A DNA stretch of 64,000 bases from Schlesneria paludicola DSM 18645. Lineage in GTDB: Bacteria > Planctomycetota > Planctomycetia > Planctomycetales > Planctomycetaceae. This document shows, one piece after another, positions 45,065 to 53,626 of the stretch. Positions within the stretch are counted from its first letter, which is position 1; each line of letters starts with the position of its first letter. A program made the position numbers and the translations under genes. Below the pieces are notes generated by a model, which was not told the origin of the DNA, made no database searches, and worked only from the letters and a program-made list of their open reading frames with translations. The stretch covers positions 2,370,378 to 2,434,377 of the forward strand of contig NZ_JH636435.1 of assembly GCF_000255655.1 (NCBI RefSeq). Direction: 5' to 3'.

Positions 45065-45180
45065 GCCAGACGATCGGCGGCACGGTGGACCAGTTGTTAG
45101 CGCTCCCCGGTCAACATCTTGATCAGTTGTTGGCCGTGCATGAACTGATGAAAGAGAAGGTCGGAAAATGCCCGCGCTGA
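44968..45180 (+). CDS. tail assembly chaperone, -1 frame extension (T-like)
   Basis: In the -1 frame relative to the gene at 44615 the DNA is open from after the TGA at 44956-44958 to 45180. The first run suitable for slippage is ttg-ggg-gag with five consecutive G's at 44968-44972. The extension encodes TSHPVVREYLYRATVADLSQTIGG...LDQLLAVHELMKEK, a natural-looking helical domain. A fused product would have about 188 residues. The tape-measure gene starts inside its end (45168). Confidence 0.5.
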   Translation, partial: GGARRAVGRIAAGGTSHPVVREYLYRATVADLSQTIGGTVDQLLALPGQHLDQLLAVHELMKEKVGKCPR

Positions 45181-47555
45181 CATTGACCCTCGATGACCAG
45201 ATCACCGATGGCCTGACCGCGATTGATACCGCCTTAAAGAAAGTCGGCGAAACAACCATCGTCACCGCGAAGAGCGCGGAGCGATTCGCCGAAATTCAGC
45301 AGCGGCAAACGATCATCGTGCAGCAGCAGAAGCGGGACTATTCCGAACTGTCGGCAACGTCCGTCCGCGTCTTTGGTGATATCTCGGTGGCTGGCGTGAA
45401 GGCGTTCGAGTCGATCACGTTGGCGGTCGTGAACACCCAAGCCTACATGGAACAGTTGTTGGTGAAGGAAGGCGCGTCGCTCATTCGGTGGGCGGTGGGT
45501 GGTACGGTCGCACTCGGTGGCATGGCGACATACCTGATTGCGTCCGGGCGTTCGGCCGCTGCAAATGCGGTATCTGTCGGCCAAGCCGCGACGAGTCACG
45601 AGCAACTTGGCGGCGCACTGAATCGCAATCGGGCCGCAATGATTGCGGGATCGGCCGCGATCGCAGACCAGACAATCGGCTACGGTCTGTTGGGCAAGTC
45701 CGCCGAGATCGCTGGCAAAGCGGCCATCAATGCCGCGACCGGCGCAGGCCCATTCATTCTTGGCGCGACGATCGGGTGGAAGGGCTATGAAATGATCCTC
45801 GCGCGGACAGGCGCGAGAATGGTCACCCTCGCGGATGGTACGACGAAGATTGAGACAAACCTCGATCGCGTGAATGGCGCAATGGGCAACTTCTCGAAAT
45901 CGGTGTCCCGAGACATCGGCGAAGCGGGAGAAGCAATCGGGTCATTCATGGAAGGGCCCTGGTTTGATTTCTCGTTCGGTCTAAAGGAGGCCTTCGACAA
46001 AGACTTCACGATGCGCACGGACATCATGATCGAGAATATCGGTCATCTGAACCAAGCCTATAACGATGGCGTCATCGAAATGCGGGCCTACTTCGCGCAG
46101 ATGACCGGATCGACTTATCAGGGGTACAAGGACGAAATCGCCGTCGTGCGTGAACTCAAAGAGACGCATGCGAAGCTCGAGGAGCAACGAAAGAAAGAGG
46201 CCAGCGGGTTCGCCGCGATTCGATCGATCAATCAGGAACTGCAACAAAAAGCCGAGTCCCGCGCTGAATCGGAACGACTGAACTCAATTAAGTCTGTCAA
46301 AGGCATCGACGACGAAATTCAGGCGACCCGTGACAAGATGGTCGCCGCGGCTCAAGCCGGGAAGCTCGACGAAGAGTTGTCCAAATCGTTTCTTCAGCGA
46401 TTGAACTGGTTGGCCGATCGTCGCGTCACCGTTGAAAAACAGGTGGCAGACGCGGCCAGAAAGGCACACGAGCAAAAGAAGTCGGTCTATACCGAAGAGA
46501 TGCGGATGAGCGACGAACAGTCGATCGCATCAACAAAGCTCTTGGAAGTTGAACGCAAGCGCGTCGCGAATTTTAACGAGATGGGCCGCGCCATCGGATT
46601 CGCCCTACAGGATCAGAAGCACGAAAACCAGATCGCCCGAGCAAAGGAACAGCTCGAGATCGAAAAGGAACTGGTGGCGGCGCGGATGAAGCTGGGCGGT
46701 TCCAAGGAATCGCAGATCAAAGCGCAGCAAGCGGCGATGGACAAATCGTTCGCCAAAGAGATGCACACCGATAAGCTGAAACAGATCGACACCGAAGCTC
46801 AGCGCAAACTCGATGCCATCGACCGCGAACGGGAGAAGAACGAAAAGACCGGCGGCACGGCGCATGAACGAGCGATGGCAGAATCGAAGCTGCTCGCAGA
46901 TCGTGACAAAGTCTTGTTCGATCGACGTAAGCAACGTATCGACGAAACCGGCAAGTTTCAGCGGGAAATGATTGAAGCGGATGCGAACAAGTTCAAGGAC
47001 GCCGAGCTCGCAAAGTACCGCGCGGAAGAGGAACGGATCGCGAAGGTCAAGGCGCTGACCGAAAAGACGTTCGACGCTCAGAAGGTCATGCAAGCGGCCG
47101 ATCCCAAAAAGGTTTTGAAGGCGATCCAAGACCAGCGGGCCGAAGCGGCCATGAACGCACAGGGGATCAAGGACGAACAACTATTCCTGAAGGGCGAAGC
47201 GGGCGACAAGGGCGCCATGCGTCAGTTCGACCGCAATCAAGATCGAGCCGCGAAGATCGCTCGCAAATCCGCGATGAATGATTTCGAGTCCGGAAATCTC
47301 AAAGAGAATGAAGTCGCGGGGGCTCAAAACAAGGTGGCTCAGGAAAACCTGATCACCCTGCAGAAGCAAGGAAAGTTGTCTGACGACCAAACGAAAGCGA
47401 TGGTCGAGATGCTGAAAACGCTGGCCAATCAGCAACAGTCGATCGACAACGCCGACGCGACCATGCAGCAGATCATTTCGTTTTCGAAGGGGCTCAAATC
47501 ACAGTCCGCGAAAACGACCCAATCCACCGCCAGCCAGGTCGGGAGTTTGAACTAA
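45168..47555 (+). CDS. tail tape measure protein
   Basis: 795 residues. A helical start, a hydrophobic centre (about 100-215: VGGTVALGGMATYLIASG, GAGPFILGATIGWKG) and then long charged coiled-coil (about 300-720; many Lys, Glu, Arg heptads such as QIARAKEQLEIEKELVAARMK). It sets tail length: at about 0.15 nm per residue, near 120 nm. Largest gene of the prophage, placed directly after the chaperones. Confidence 0.85.
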   Translation: MPALTLTLDDQITDGLTAIDTALKKVGETTIVTAKSAERFAEIQQRQTIIVQQQKRDYSELSATSVRVFGDISVAGVKAFESITLAVVNTQAYMEQLLVKEGASLIRWAVGGTVALGGMATYLIASGRSAAANAVSVGQAATSHEQLGGALNRNRAAMIAGSAAIADQTIGYGLLGKSAEIAGKAAINAATGAGPFILGATIGWKGYEMILARTGARMVTLADGTTKIETNLDRVNGAMGNFSKSVSRDIGEAGEAIGSFMEGPWFDFSFGLKEAFDKDFTMRTDIMIENIGHLNQAYNDGVIEMRAYFAQMTGSTYQGYKDEIAVVRELKETHAKLEEQRKKEASGFAAIRSINQELQQKAESRAESERLNSIKSVKGIDDEIQATRDKMVAAAQAGKLDEELSKSFLQRLNWLADRRVTVEKQVADAARKAHEQKKSVYTEEMRMSDEQSIASTKLLEVERKRVANFNEMGRAIGFALQDQKHENQIARAKEQLEIEKELVAARMKLGGSKESQIKAQQAAMDKSFAKEMHTDKLKQIDTEAQRKLDAIDREREKNEKTGGTAHERAMAESKLLADRDKVLFDRRKQRIDETGKFQREMIEADANKFKDAELAKYRAEEERIAKVKALTEKTFDAQKVMQAADPKKVLKAIQDQRAEAAMNAQGIKDEQLFLKGEAGDKGAMRQFDRNQDRAAKIARKSAMNDFESGNLKENEVAGAQNKVAQENLITLQKQGKLSDDQTKAMVEMLKTLANQQQSIDNADATMQQIISFSKGLKSQSAKTTQSTASQVGSLN

Positions 47556-49466
47556 ATGACCGTGTTTCTTCAGTATCGCGTCGGTCGGTTCGGTGTGTGG
47601 AACGACGTCGACATGGACACGAACGGGGTCAAGCTGCATTCGGTCCTGATGTCGTATCAGTCCGCATCACGATTCGCGTGGTCAATGGATGCTCCCGAGC
47701 AATCCGCGCCGATTCCGCAATACGCGTGGGTGCGTTTGTGGGATGACGCCGGCGCGGGCCTCACCAACACGAACCCGCTGTTCTTTGGATTGGTCATGCA
47801 GGTTGGACCGGGATCGCACTCGAATGAAGTCGAGTATGTGGCGTTCGATCCCACATACGAGGCCGCGAAAAGCGTCACGGTCATGAACCTGCCGTACGAC
47901 GCGGGGGCAAACAATCCCGCGATTGGGTCCGTGCCGCGCATGGTCATCAACGCCAAAAATTCTGGCGATGAGGACTACGCGTACTCGGTCGCACAGAATT
48001 CGACCGTCGGCGAAATGCTCGCCGGCTTGCTGGACTATTGTTTCGAACCGCTCACCTATCTTGATGCGACCGACGGTTCGATCGGTTACGCCCCGGCAGA
48101 CCTAATCCCGATGGATTTCATCCCGCAAGAAAAAGTGGTGTGGGAATCGGTGACGATTCGCGCGGCGATTGAACAGGTCTATCGGCACGAACCACGATTT
48201 CGGGCGTTTTTTCACCCCGGGGAAAAGTTGCTGCGATTTCACCGCCTCAACAATCCCGGCGTGACACCTTTTGTCAATTTGAAGCTGAACGATTCTGGCT
48301 TGCCCGACGGACTCGGTGTTGTGAACGAACATCCTGTCATCGGACTGGAAATCACGCCGAGTTACGAAGACTGTTACACGGCCGTCAAGATCTATGGGCC
48401 GCCAAGTCTCGGGACCGGCTTTTTCTATTGGGATGCGACGCTTGGTTCGCTCGGGTCCGGGAATCTTCAGCCGCTCGGTATGCCCGTCTTCATCGAGAAT
48501 TATTCAGATTCGGGAGGCATGCACACGGCCCAATGTTACACCGCGTTCCAGATCCACGATCCTCAGTATCGATCGGGGGCAAGGATGCTCGCCGATTGGG
48601 TGCAATTGCCCGTCGGTGATTACAGCAATGCGACGCGTGTGCCCGTGTTCCTTCTGTCGTGGGACATGGGCGCGACGTGGCAAGCCGCTGGCGGAGTCTG
48701 GTTCGATTACTTAAATGGCATCGTTGCGTTCCAAGGGGGCGTCGTTCCTTTCACCACCGCGACAGACATGCGAGGTCAATCGGTCGTCCCGGGTTCGACC
48801 CAAACGCGATTTCCCCCGAACGCGTTCAAACTGATTTGGGCCCCCTACGTCACGCCACTCGAAGTGCGTTCGCCCGCGACCGGCTATTCCGGTACCGCCT
48901 ATTCTGAATTGGGGATCGAGAAAGAGTATCGACTGTATGACGAGTCGCTGGCGATCGGCCGCGAACTCGGCGTCCCCGTGACATCGACTGCACGGCGGGC
49001 GGCATTCACGAAGCTTGCGGAGTACTTGCTTGAGACGCGCAAGGATGTGATGTACGTCGGGAATGTTGTGCTGGCGGGATGCGATTACTCGTTTTGCCGT
49101 CTCGGAAAACAGGTCAACATCGTCGACGCGGAAGGTTCGACGACAGGCTGGGAAGCAATGTTTGCGGTCGTGACCGACGTGGAATACACGTTCGGCGATC
49201 AGCCGACAACGGCCATCACGTTCAATGGAAACTGGCTCGATTTGTACGGACAAGATCCCGCGCAACTGCGTGAACGGCTGCGGATCAAATCGTGTACTCA
49301 GTACACGTACTCGCAATTTGCGGGTCGACCGATCACGACGTACGGATACCGGACGTTCCAGACGTACAAAGGCGACACGGTCAGCGAATTGGATTCCGTC
49401 ACTACTTACGACCCGTACGTCTACGTCGACGACGCCGGAAACGCGCAACGATCGGAAGGGCACTAA
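47556..49466 (+). CDS. baseplate hub/distal tail protein
   Basis: 636 residues starting with the base after the tape-measure stop codon. The N-terminus (FGVWNDVDMDTNGVKLHSVLMSYQSASRFAWSMDAPE...VRLWDDAG) and the middle region with repeated beta hairpins resemble phage tail proteins of the gp27/Tal hub type. No peptidase or lysozyme motif is seen. The C-terminus (YTYSQFAGRPITTYGYRTFQ) is aromatic-rich. Confidence 0.6.
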   Translation: MTVFLQYRVGRFGVWNDVDMDTNGVKLHSVLMSYQSASRFAWSMDAPEQSAPIPQYAWVRLWDDAGAGLTNTNPLFFGLVMQVGPGSHSNEVEYVAFDPTYEAAKSVTVMNLPYDAGANNPAIGSVPRMVINAKNSGDEDYAYSVAQNSTVGEMLAGLLDYCFEPLTYLDATDGSIGYAPADLIPMDFIPQEKVVWESVTIRAAIEQVYRHEPRFRAFFHPGEKLLRFHRLNNPGVTPFVNLKLNDSGLPDGLGVVNEHPVIGLEITPSYEDCYTAVKIYGPPSLGTGFFYWDATLGSLGSGNLQPLGMPVFIENYSDSGGMHTAQCYTAFQIHDPQYRSGARMLADWVQLPVGDYSNATRVPVFLLSWDMGATWQAAGGVWFDYLNGIVAFQGGVVPFTTATDMRGQSVVPGSTQTRFPPNAFKLIWAPYVTPLEVRSPATGYSGTAYSELGIEKEYRLYDESLAIGRELGVPVTSTARRAAFTKLAEYLLETRKDVMYVGNVVLAGCDYSFCRLGKQVNIVDAEGSTTGWEAMFAVVTDVEYTFGDQPTTAITFNGNWLDLYGQDPAQLRERLRIKSCTQYTYSQFAGRPITTYGYRTFQTYKGDTVSELDSVTTYDPYVYVDDAGNAQRSEGH

Positions 49467-49468
49467 CC

Positions 49469-49921
49469 ATGGCGATTCCATTCCGCCCGACGGGCCTGAT
49501 CGGGTTTGCGAAAGAACTCGACACTCGAACGCGAGTCAGCCGCACTGACATTGAGCGACTTTGGAGGCAGATGAGCCAACAGTCCGTCGGTGAAACGTTT
49601 GGCAACGATCCTGCGAATCCGCTGCTTGGCTACCCGGGTTATGGAAGCGGCGGTGGGGGCGGCGGCGGCGGGAAGATCTACGAGGGGGAAACGACGTCGA
49701 ATCTGATTCGCTCAGGTACTCCATGGACATCGTATTCAACTTGCACTGTGGCTGAGTATGACGAAGGCGTGTCCGGAAATTATGCCCCAACTGGGAATGT
49801 CTTCACGATCACCAATCGCGACACAAATCTTGCCGTCGTGATTGGAACCTACGTCCAGTTCCGCAAAATCGTGACGGCGCAGGGAAACACCGAGTACCGC
49901 ATCACCTGGGTGAGTCGATAA
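49469..49921 (+). CDS. tail-tip protein with poly-Gly linker
   Basis: 150 residues from the ATG at 49469. An N-terminal helix (RTDIERLWRQMSQQSVGETFG) is joined by a flexible GSGGGGGGGG stretch to a C-terminal beta domain. Probably an adaptor at the tail tip joining hub and fibre. Confidence 0.5.
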   Translation: MAIPFRPTGLIGFAKELDTRTRVSRTDIERLWRQMSQQSVGETFGNDPANPLLGYPGYGSGGGGGGGGKIYEGETTSNLIRSGTPWTSYSTCTVAEYDEGVSGNYAPTGNVFTITNRDTNLAVVIGTYVQFRKIVTAQGNTEYRITWVSR

Positions 49922-49923
49922 CG

Positions 49924-50937
49924 ATGCCAGCGAATTCCGCGCTTTGGTACAACATTGCTCGTGTTGACCCCGTGACGGGCAATTACGATTGGATCAAGTA
50001 TCTTTACCCGTTTCCCCAATCGCTTGGTAACCAGACGGTGTACAGGTTGATTCCCGTGGAAGACGGCAGCGGAGACATGCTCGCGCTGATCCAGGACACT
50101 CCGCGCACCTGCCTTTGCAGGATCGAACCATTTGCGGGGTACACCAAGTGGTACGTCGATCAAGTAATCACGCCCGCAGGCGTTGATACAGTCACGTTCG
50201 GCTATGACAACGTCAGTCATATCATCGTTGCCGCAATGCAAGTCGTCAGTAGTCCGGCCTATGAACTCAGGGGTATCGACCCCGCAGATGGGAGCACTGT
50301 TTGGAGCCGTTCGTTCCCCGTTTACCCCGCCGGAAACGGAATCGACAGCGTTTGCGTGTACGGCTCCCAGTGCATTGTTTGCATGAGTCAAGTGAGTTCC
50401 ATAACCGAAATTCGCTCGATCGATACGGCAACGGGAGCAGACATCTGGACAACCACAGCCGCAGGAATTATTCGCGTCGAGGCGATTGATTCGACTGGCA
50501 ACTGGATTAACAACTCTGGCGGTACTGTTCAGTTGCGATCAGGAACAACCGGAGCAGCGATTTCAACCGCACCATATACAGCGCTGACAATGCACTTCGG
50601 TCCGGGTGGATATTGCGGTGTCGGGTCTGCTAGCCCTGTCCCCGCAGTGTGGGCGACTGGAGGCACTGGGCTCACAAAATCGTGGAACTTGACAGCCCCC
50701 TTGGGAGCAACGTTTTTTACCCCGTTGTCTTGCTGTAGCGACTCAAGCTCGAATTACTACTTCGGCTGCACAACGTTCTCAACGTCATCACCGTCATTTG
50801 TCACGTTCTTTAAGACGGGTCCATCTGGGAGTGTGATATGGGCAAAGCGTTATGGGGCGGCGGGATCTCAGGGTATCTATGGGATCGCGATCGCAGATGA
50901 CGGGTATTTGTGGATTGCTGGATCGACGACGCGATGA
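49924..50937 (+). CDS. beta-propeller (PQQ-like) tail-tip or receptor-binding protein
   Basis: 337 residues. Repeated blade-like motifs [D]-[PT]-x-[TD]-G-x-x-x-W appear (VDPVTGNYDWIKY, GIDPADGSTVWSRS, SIDTATGADIWTTT, TGPSGSVIWAKRY), spaced about 45-60 residues. This is the pattern of PQQ/WD-like beta-propellers, which bind sugars or proteins. It is the last structural gene before the integrase and may contact the host surface. Confidence 0.6.
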   Translation: MPANSALWYNIARVDPVTGNYDWIKYLYPFPQSLGNQTVYRLIPVEDGSGDMLALIQDTPRTCLCRIEPFAGYTKWYVDQVITPAGVDTVTFGYDNVSHIIVAAMQVVSSPAYELRGIDPADGSTVWSRSFPVYPAGNGIDSVCVYGSQCIVCMSQVSSITEIRSIDTATGADIWTTTAAGIIRVEAIDSTGNWINNSGGTVQLRSGTTGAAISTAPYTALTMHFGPGGYCGVGSASPVPAVWATGGTGLTKSWNLTAPLGATFFTPLSCCSDSSSNYYFGCTTFSTSSPSFVTFFKTGPSGSVIWAKRYGAAGSQGIYGIAIADDGYLWIAGSTTR

Positions 50938-50963
50938 GAAAACGAGTACCGGAACGCGAAAAG

Positions 50964-50993
50964 CAGTACCGCTAACAGCGATTAGCGGTACTG
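50964..50993 (+). terminator. hairpin after the structural operon
   Basis: cagtaccgctaa (50964-50975) and ttagcggtactg (50982-50993) form a perfect 12-bp stem with a six-base loop. No T-run follows, so it is a hairpin that may end or stabilise the late mRNA. Confidence 0.55.
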
Positions 50994-51015
50994 AAGCCCA
51001 AGGAAGGGTTCAAAC

Positions 51016-51255
51016 ATGCTCTCAAGACGTGAGTTCTTTCGACTTGCTCAGCTGACAGGCCAATTCCCGCTTTCGAACGTAGCCAACCCGACCACGCCAG
51101 CAAAGTTGACGGACGAGAAGTTGCGACGTCTCGTCGCTACGTTCGATCAACTTGGGATTCCTCTTGGCAGCCAGGTCGATTCACGATGGCAGGATCGTGA
51201 GTCAGGCGACGCGGATTCAGATCCAGGAAGATCCGCATCCACACATCCTCAATGA
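51016..51255 (+). CDS. small protein, first of two overlapping frames, unknown
   Basis: 79 residues from the ATG at 51016 with AAGGAAGG upstream (LSRREFFRLAQLTGQFPLS...LTDEKLRRLVATFDQLG). The second half, rich in Asp and Ser, overlaps another frame that looks more protein-like. A single frameshift near 51180 would join both frames, so this may be a fragment of one gene. Confidence 0.35.
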   Translation: MLSRREFFRLAQLTGQFPLSNVANPTTPAKLTDEKLRRLVATFDQLGIPLGSQVDSRWQDRESGDADSDPGRSASTHPQ

Positions 51256-51484
51256 TGACGGCAAGCCAGACATCGAAGTAGATGCGCCCTCGCGGGTAAC
51301 GGATGCGTTGGAGCGGTTTCACTGGCAAAGTGAAATCGAAAGGGCTGATCCCTTTGAAACCCGCTTCAGGGAAAAACTGATTCACAAATTCGACAAATTC
51401 CATTTTGCTTTTTCCGAAAGGGGCCAAGGATGGCCTACAAACCTTCAGACGTTGTATCCGCGAACAGAAAAACGCAAAGCCTAA
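51197..51484 (+). CDS. small protein overlapping the previous frame, unknown
   Basis: 95 residues from the GTG at 51197 (ggcagga upstream), e.g. QEDPHPHILNDDGKPDIEVDAPSRVTDALERFHWQSEIERADPFETRF. It overlaps the integrase start by 55 bases. Could be an excisionase-like or control gene next to the integrase, but no motif supports it. Confidence 0.35.
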   Translation: MSQATRIQIQEDPHPHILNDDGKPDIEVDAPSRVTDALERFHWQSEIERADPFETRFREKLIHKFDKFHFAFSERGQGWPTNLQTLYPRTEKRKA

Positions 51485-52341
51485 ACGAGTGGGCCGCGGA
51501 GCTCGGAACGCCCGTCCAAACGCTTCTCGGTCGGCTCAAACGGATCAAGCCTGATGCCAACATTGCGGACGCGATCACGCGACCGCTTTCTAATCGAGGT
51601 GGACAGAACAAGGGGGCCTCGCACGACCACGACGTCTTGGTCGGTGATGAAGTCGATCGACTCTTGAACGCTGGCAATAAGTCAGAAACGGCGATTCGCG
51701 ATCGAGCTCTGATCGTGCTGGCCTATCGATCGGGCCTGCGTTGTGCCGAGATGCTCGCATTGATGCCGAAGGATATTGACGTCGAACGCGGTTCGATCAG
51801 GGTGCACCACGGCAAAGGGGACAAATCTCGGGTCGTCGCGATGGATCCGGGCGCATGGGCGCAGGTCGTCGAATGGATGACGTTACGATCGACGTGGCCA
51901 ATCACTGATGCGTCGCCGTTGTTCTGCACAAGGCAGGGCGGGCCGATCAACTCTCGCCAAATACGGGCGATGTTCACACGCCGTGGCGCGAAAGGCGGGA
52001 TCGCAAAACGTGTTCACGCTCATGGTATGCGGCACACAATGGCCAGCGAGTTGATGGCTGAAGGCGTCAACGTTCTGGACATCAAGACGATTCTCGGACA
52101 CGGCAGCGTTGCCACAACCAACACGTATCTACAGCAGATCAACCCGGCTTCGGCACTGGATGCGATGCGGGGCAGGGCCTGGGGGCAAAGCGTAAAAAAC
52201 GTTGTTACATCCGGGCGGCGTTCCATGCCTGAACCGGGTTGGCTCGAGTCGCTGCGGAATCAGATCGGCGATCGACTGATGCTGATCCATGATGGCCGCG
52301 CCAGCGAAGTCGACTTTCGTGCTGCCGTTTTGCTGTTTTAG
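51430..52341 (+). CDS. tyrosine recombinase (right-end integrase), with canonical active site
   Basis: 303 residues. All catalytic residues are present: Arg104 (GLRCAEM), Lys in GKGDKSR, His198 and Arg201 (HGMRHT), His224 (LGHGS) and Tyr233 (NTYLQQ). The N-terminal 45 residues (SLNEWAAELGTPVQTLLGRLKR...IADAITRPL) resemble the helix-turn-helix that precedes or follows HNH/homing endonucleases rather than the usual core-binding arm. Why the prophage needs a second recombinase is unclear: it may resolve, invert, or serve as the actual integrase next to attR. Start ATG 51430. Confidence 0.85.
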   Translation: MAYKPSDVVSANRKTQSLNEWAAELGTPVQTLLGRLKRIKPDANIADAITRPLSNRGGQNKGASHDHDVLVGDEVDRLLNAGNKSETAIRDRALIVLAYRSGLRCAEMLALMPKDIDVERGSIRVHHGKGDKSRVVAMDPGAWAQVVEWMTLRSTWPITDASPLFCTRQGGPINSRQIRAMFTRRGAKGGIAKRVHAHGMRHTMASELMAEGVNVLDIKTILGHGSVATTNTYLQQINPASALDAMRGRAWGQSVKNVVTSGRRSMPEPGWLESLRNQIGDRLMLIHDGRASEVDFRAAVLLF

Positions 52342-52350
52342 AACGAGAGT

Positions 52351-53037
52351 TCATTTTCGCGTCATCCAGTTGCAGATAGTCGAGAAGTAGGAAACGACAT
52401 TTGCACCAACGATCAGGCCAAGGAGGCTTTTGAAATGCAGGCAATAGCAGATTAGGATCAGCCACACTGACCGTGCGATGAAAGTCGCATGGCAAAGCAC
52501 GTAAGTCCACCGGCCTCTAACCAGCACGCGAGCATGCGCCCACTCTTCGACGATCTCTTCGATGCTCGGGGTGAAGCACTCTGTTCTCGTTTTCTTTGGG
52601 AGAACGTAGCCAAGTAATCGCATTCCTTCTTCGAAGCCGTCGCAGATGAGGTATTCAGATGGTTTCACTCTAAGACGAAGTCTAGCAAGTATTTGCCACC
52701 ACCTCCCCCACGACAACAGAAGTGTCCCCGTCACGATCTGTCCGGCTGAAAACCACGGCCTGTGGGGAACTGAAATACGAAACATCAAACCTGCCATTGA
52801 TACGAAGAAAATCGTAACGATCAATGCCAAGTAGGCCTTGGAGGTCCAAGTTTCGCCGTACCCAATCGCTTCCAATATCCCAATATATTTTCTTGCAATT
52901 GTTGCTAGGATTCGCGTCCGCATTCGAGGCGACGTTTCCAACCGCTTCAACTCTTCCAACTGCTGCTTCACTTCGGAACCTAAGTCGGTAAACACTTCTC
53001 CGTCGACATCTTCAGAGTCACACTTATTGACATTCAT
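52351..53037 (-). CDS. membrane protein of the PadR-regulated cassette
   Basis: 228 residues from the ATG at 53037 (gaGGGAG upstream). The N-terminal half is charged and helical. Membrane segments are KAYLALIVTIFFVSMAGLMF, SAGQIVTGTLLLSWGRWW, and FIARSVWLILICYCLHF / LLGLIVGANVVSY near the end. No enzyme motif. It is transcribed with the PadR-like gene just upstream and, lying between integrase and attR, is a candidate lysogenic-conversion or superinfection-exclusion protein. Confidence 0.55.
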   Translation of the reverse strand: MNVNKCDSEDVDGEVFTDLGSEVKQQLEELKRLETSPRMRTRILATIARKYIGILEAIGYGETWTSKAYLALIVTIFFVSMAGLMFRISVPHRPWFSAGQIVTGTLLLSWGRWWQILARLRLRVKPSEYLICDGFEEGMRLLGYVLPKKTRTECFTPSIEEIVEEWAHARVLVRGRWTYVLCHATFIARSVWLILICYCLHFKSLLGLIVGANVVSYFSTICNWMTRK

Positions 53038-53048
53038 GGTCGGCTCCC

Positions 53049-53360
53049 TCACGCAAACGCCGCTCTAAATCCTAGATCAGAAACATAAAACGCTTTGGTC
53101 TCGCTCACGGCCCGCTTTCCTGGCGCCGTAATCTTGTATTGACGCTCAGTAACCGTGATTCCTTCAACGATTTTCTGAACGGGCTTCCCGCCCACGAATC
53201 CAGCTTCCTCCAACCGGGCCATCAGTTGATAGAAGGCGGGTCGTGACTGACTTGCCCCTCCTTTCGCCAGTAATTCTCGGAGCTCTTTCCCACTGCAAGT
53301 CCCTTCCATCAGCGAACAAAGTACCGCGTACTGCAGATGGGTTAAGGATGGAATGTTCAT
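53049..53360 (-). CDS. PadR-like winged-helix repressor
   Basis: 103 residues from the ATG at 53360. LTHLQYAVLCSLMEG...GKELRELLAKGGASQSRPAFYQLMARLEEAGFVGGKPVQKIVEGITVTERQYKITAPGKRAV is a winged helix of the PadR class (recognition helix AFYQLMARLEE and a wing ending in TxxG). The dimerising C-terminal helix of PadR is short. It ends 11 bases from the membrane-protein start and is preceded by the promoter with two operators. Confidence 0.75.
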   Translation of the reverse strand: MNIPSLTHLQYAVLCSLMEGTCSGKELRELLAKGGASQSRPAFYQLMARLEEAGFVGGKPVQKIVEGITVTERQYKITAPGKRAVSETKAFYVSDLGFRAAFA

Positions 53361-53410
53361 GCAACACCTCGTTCGGAGACCTTTCACTTCAACACTTGTG
53401 CGGCAACACG

Positions 53411-53459
53411 ACGTTACCTGGATAACGTCATATTACCCAGATAATACGAAGTGTGTCAA
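53411..53459 (-). promoter_or_regulatory. promoter with two tandem operators for the PadR-like gene
   Basis: Leftward TTGACA (plus 53454-53459), 18-base spacer and TAATAT (53430-53435) make a near-consensus sigma-70 promoter. Two palindromes TTA-N6-TAA with extended arms, acgtta-cctgga-taacgt (53411-53428) and tatta-cccaga-taata (53431-53446), centres 19 bp apart, cover the -10 box and likely start site. This is the layout of an autorepressor. Confidence 0.7.
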
Positions 53460-53626
53460 CTAGTGGAGTGAAATGGTCTTTTGAAGACGATGCTCAGAGG
53501 AGCGGGGGGTAGGTAGGTTCTTTTTCAGAAAGTGCTTGCGGCGCCCCAATGCAGGGGGGACAGAGTGTTCAACTCCCTTTCTTTCTTTCGCCAGCCGGCG
53601 GGCACGCTAAACGGACGTTCGCGACT

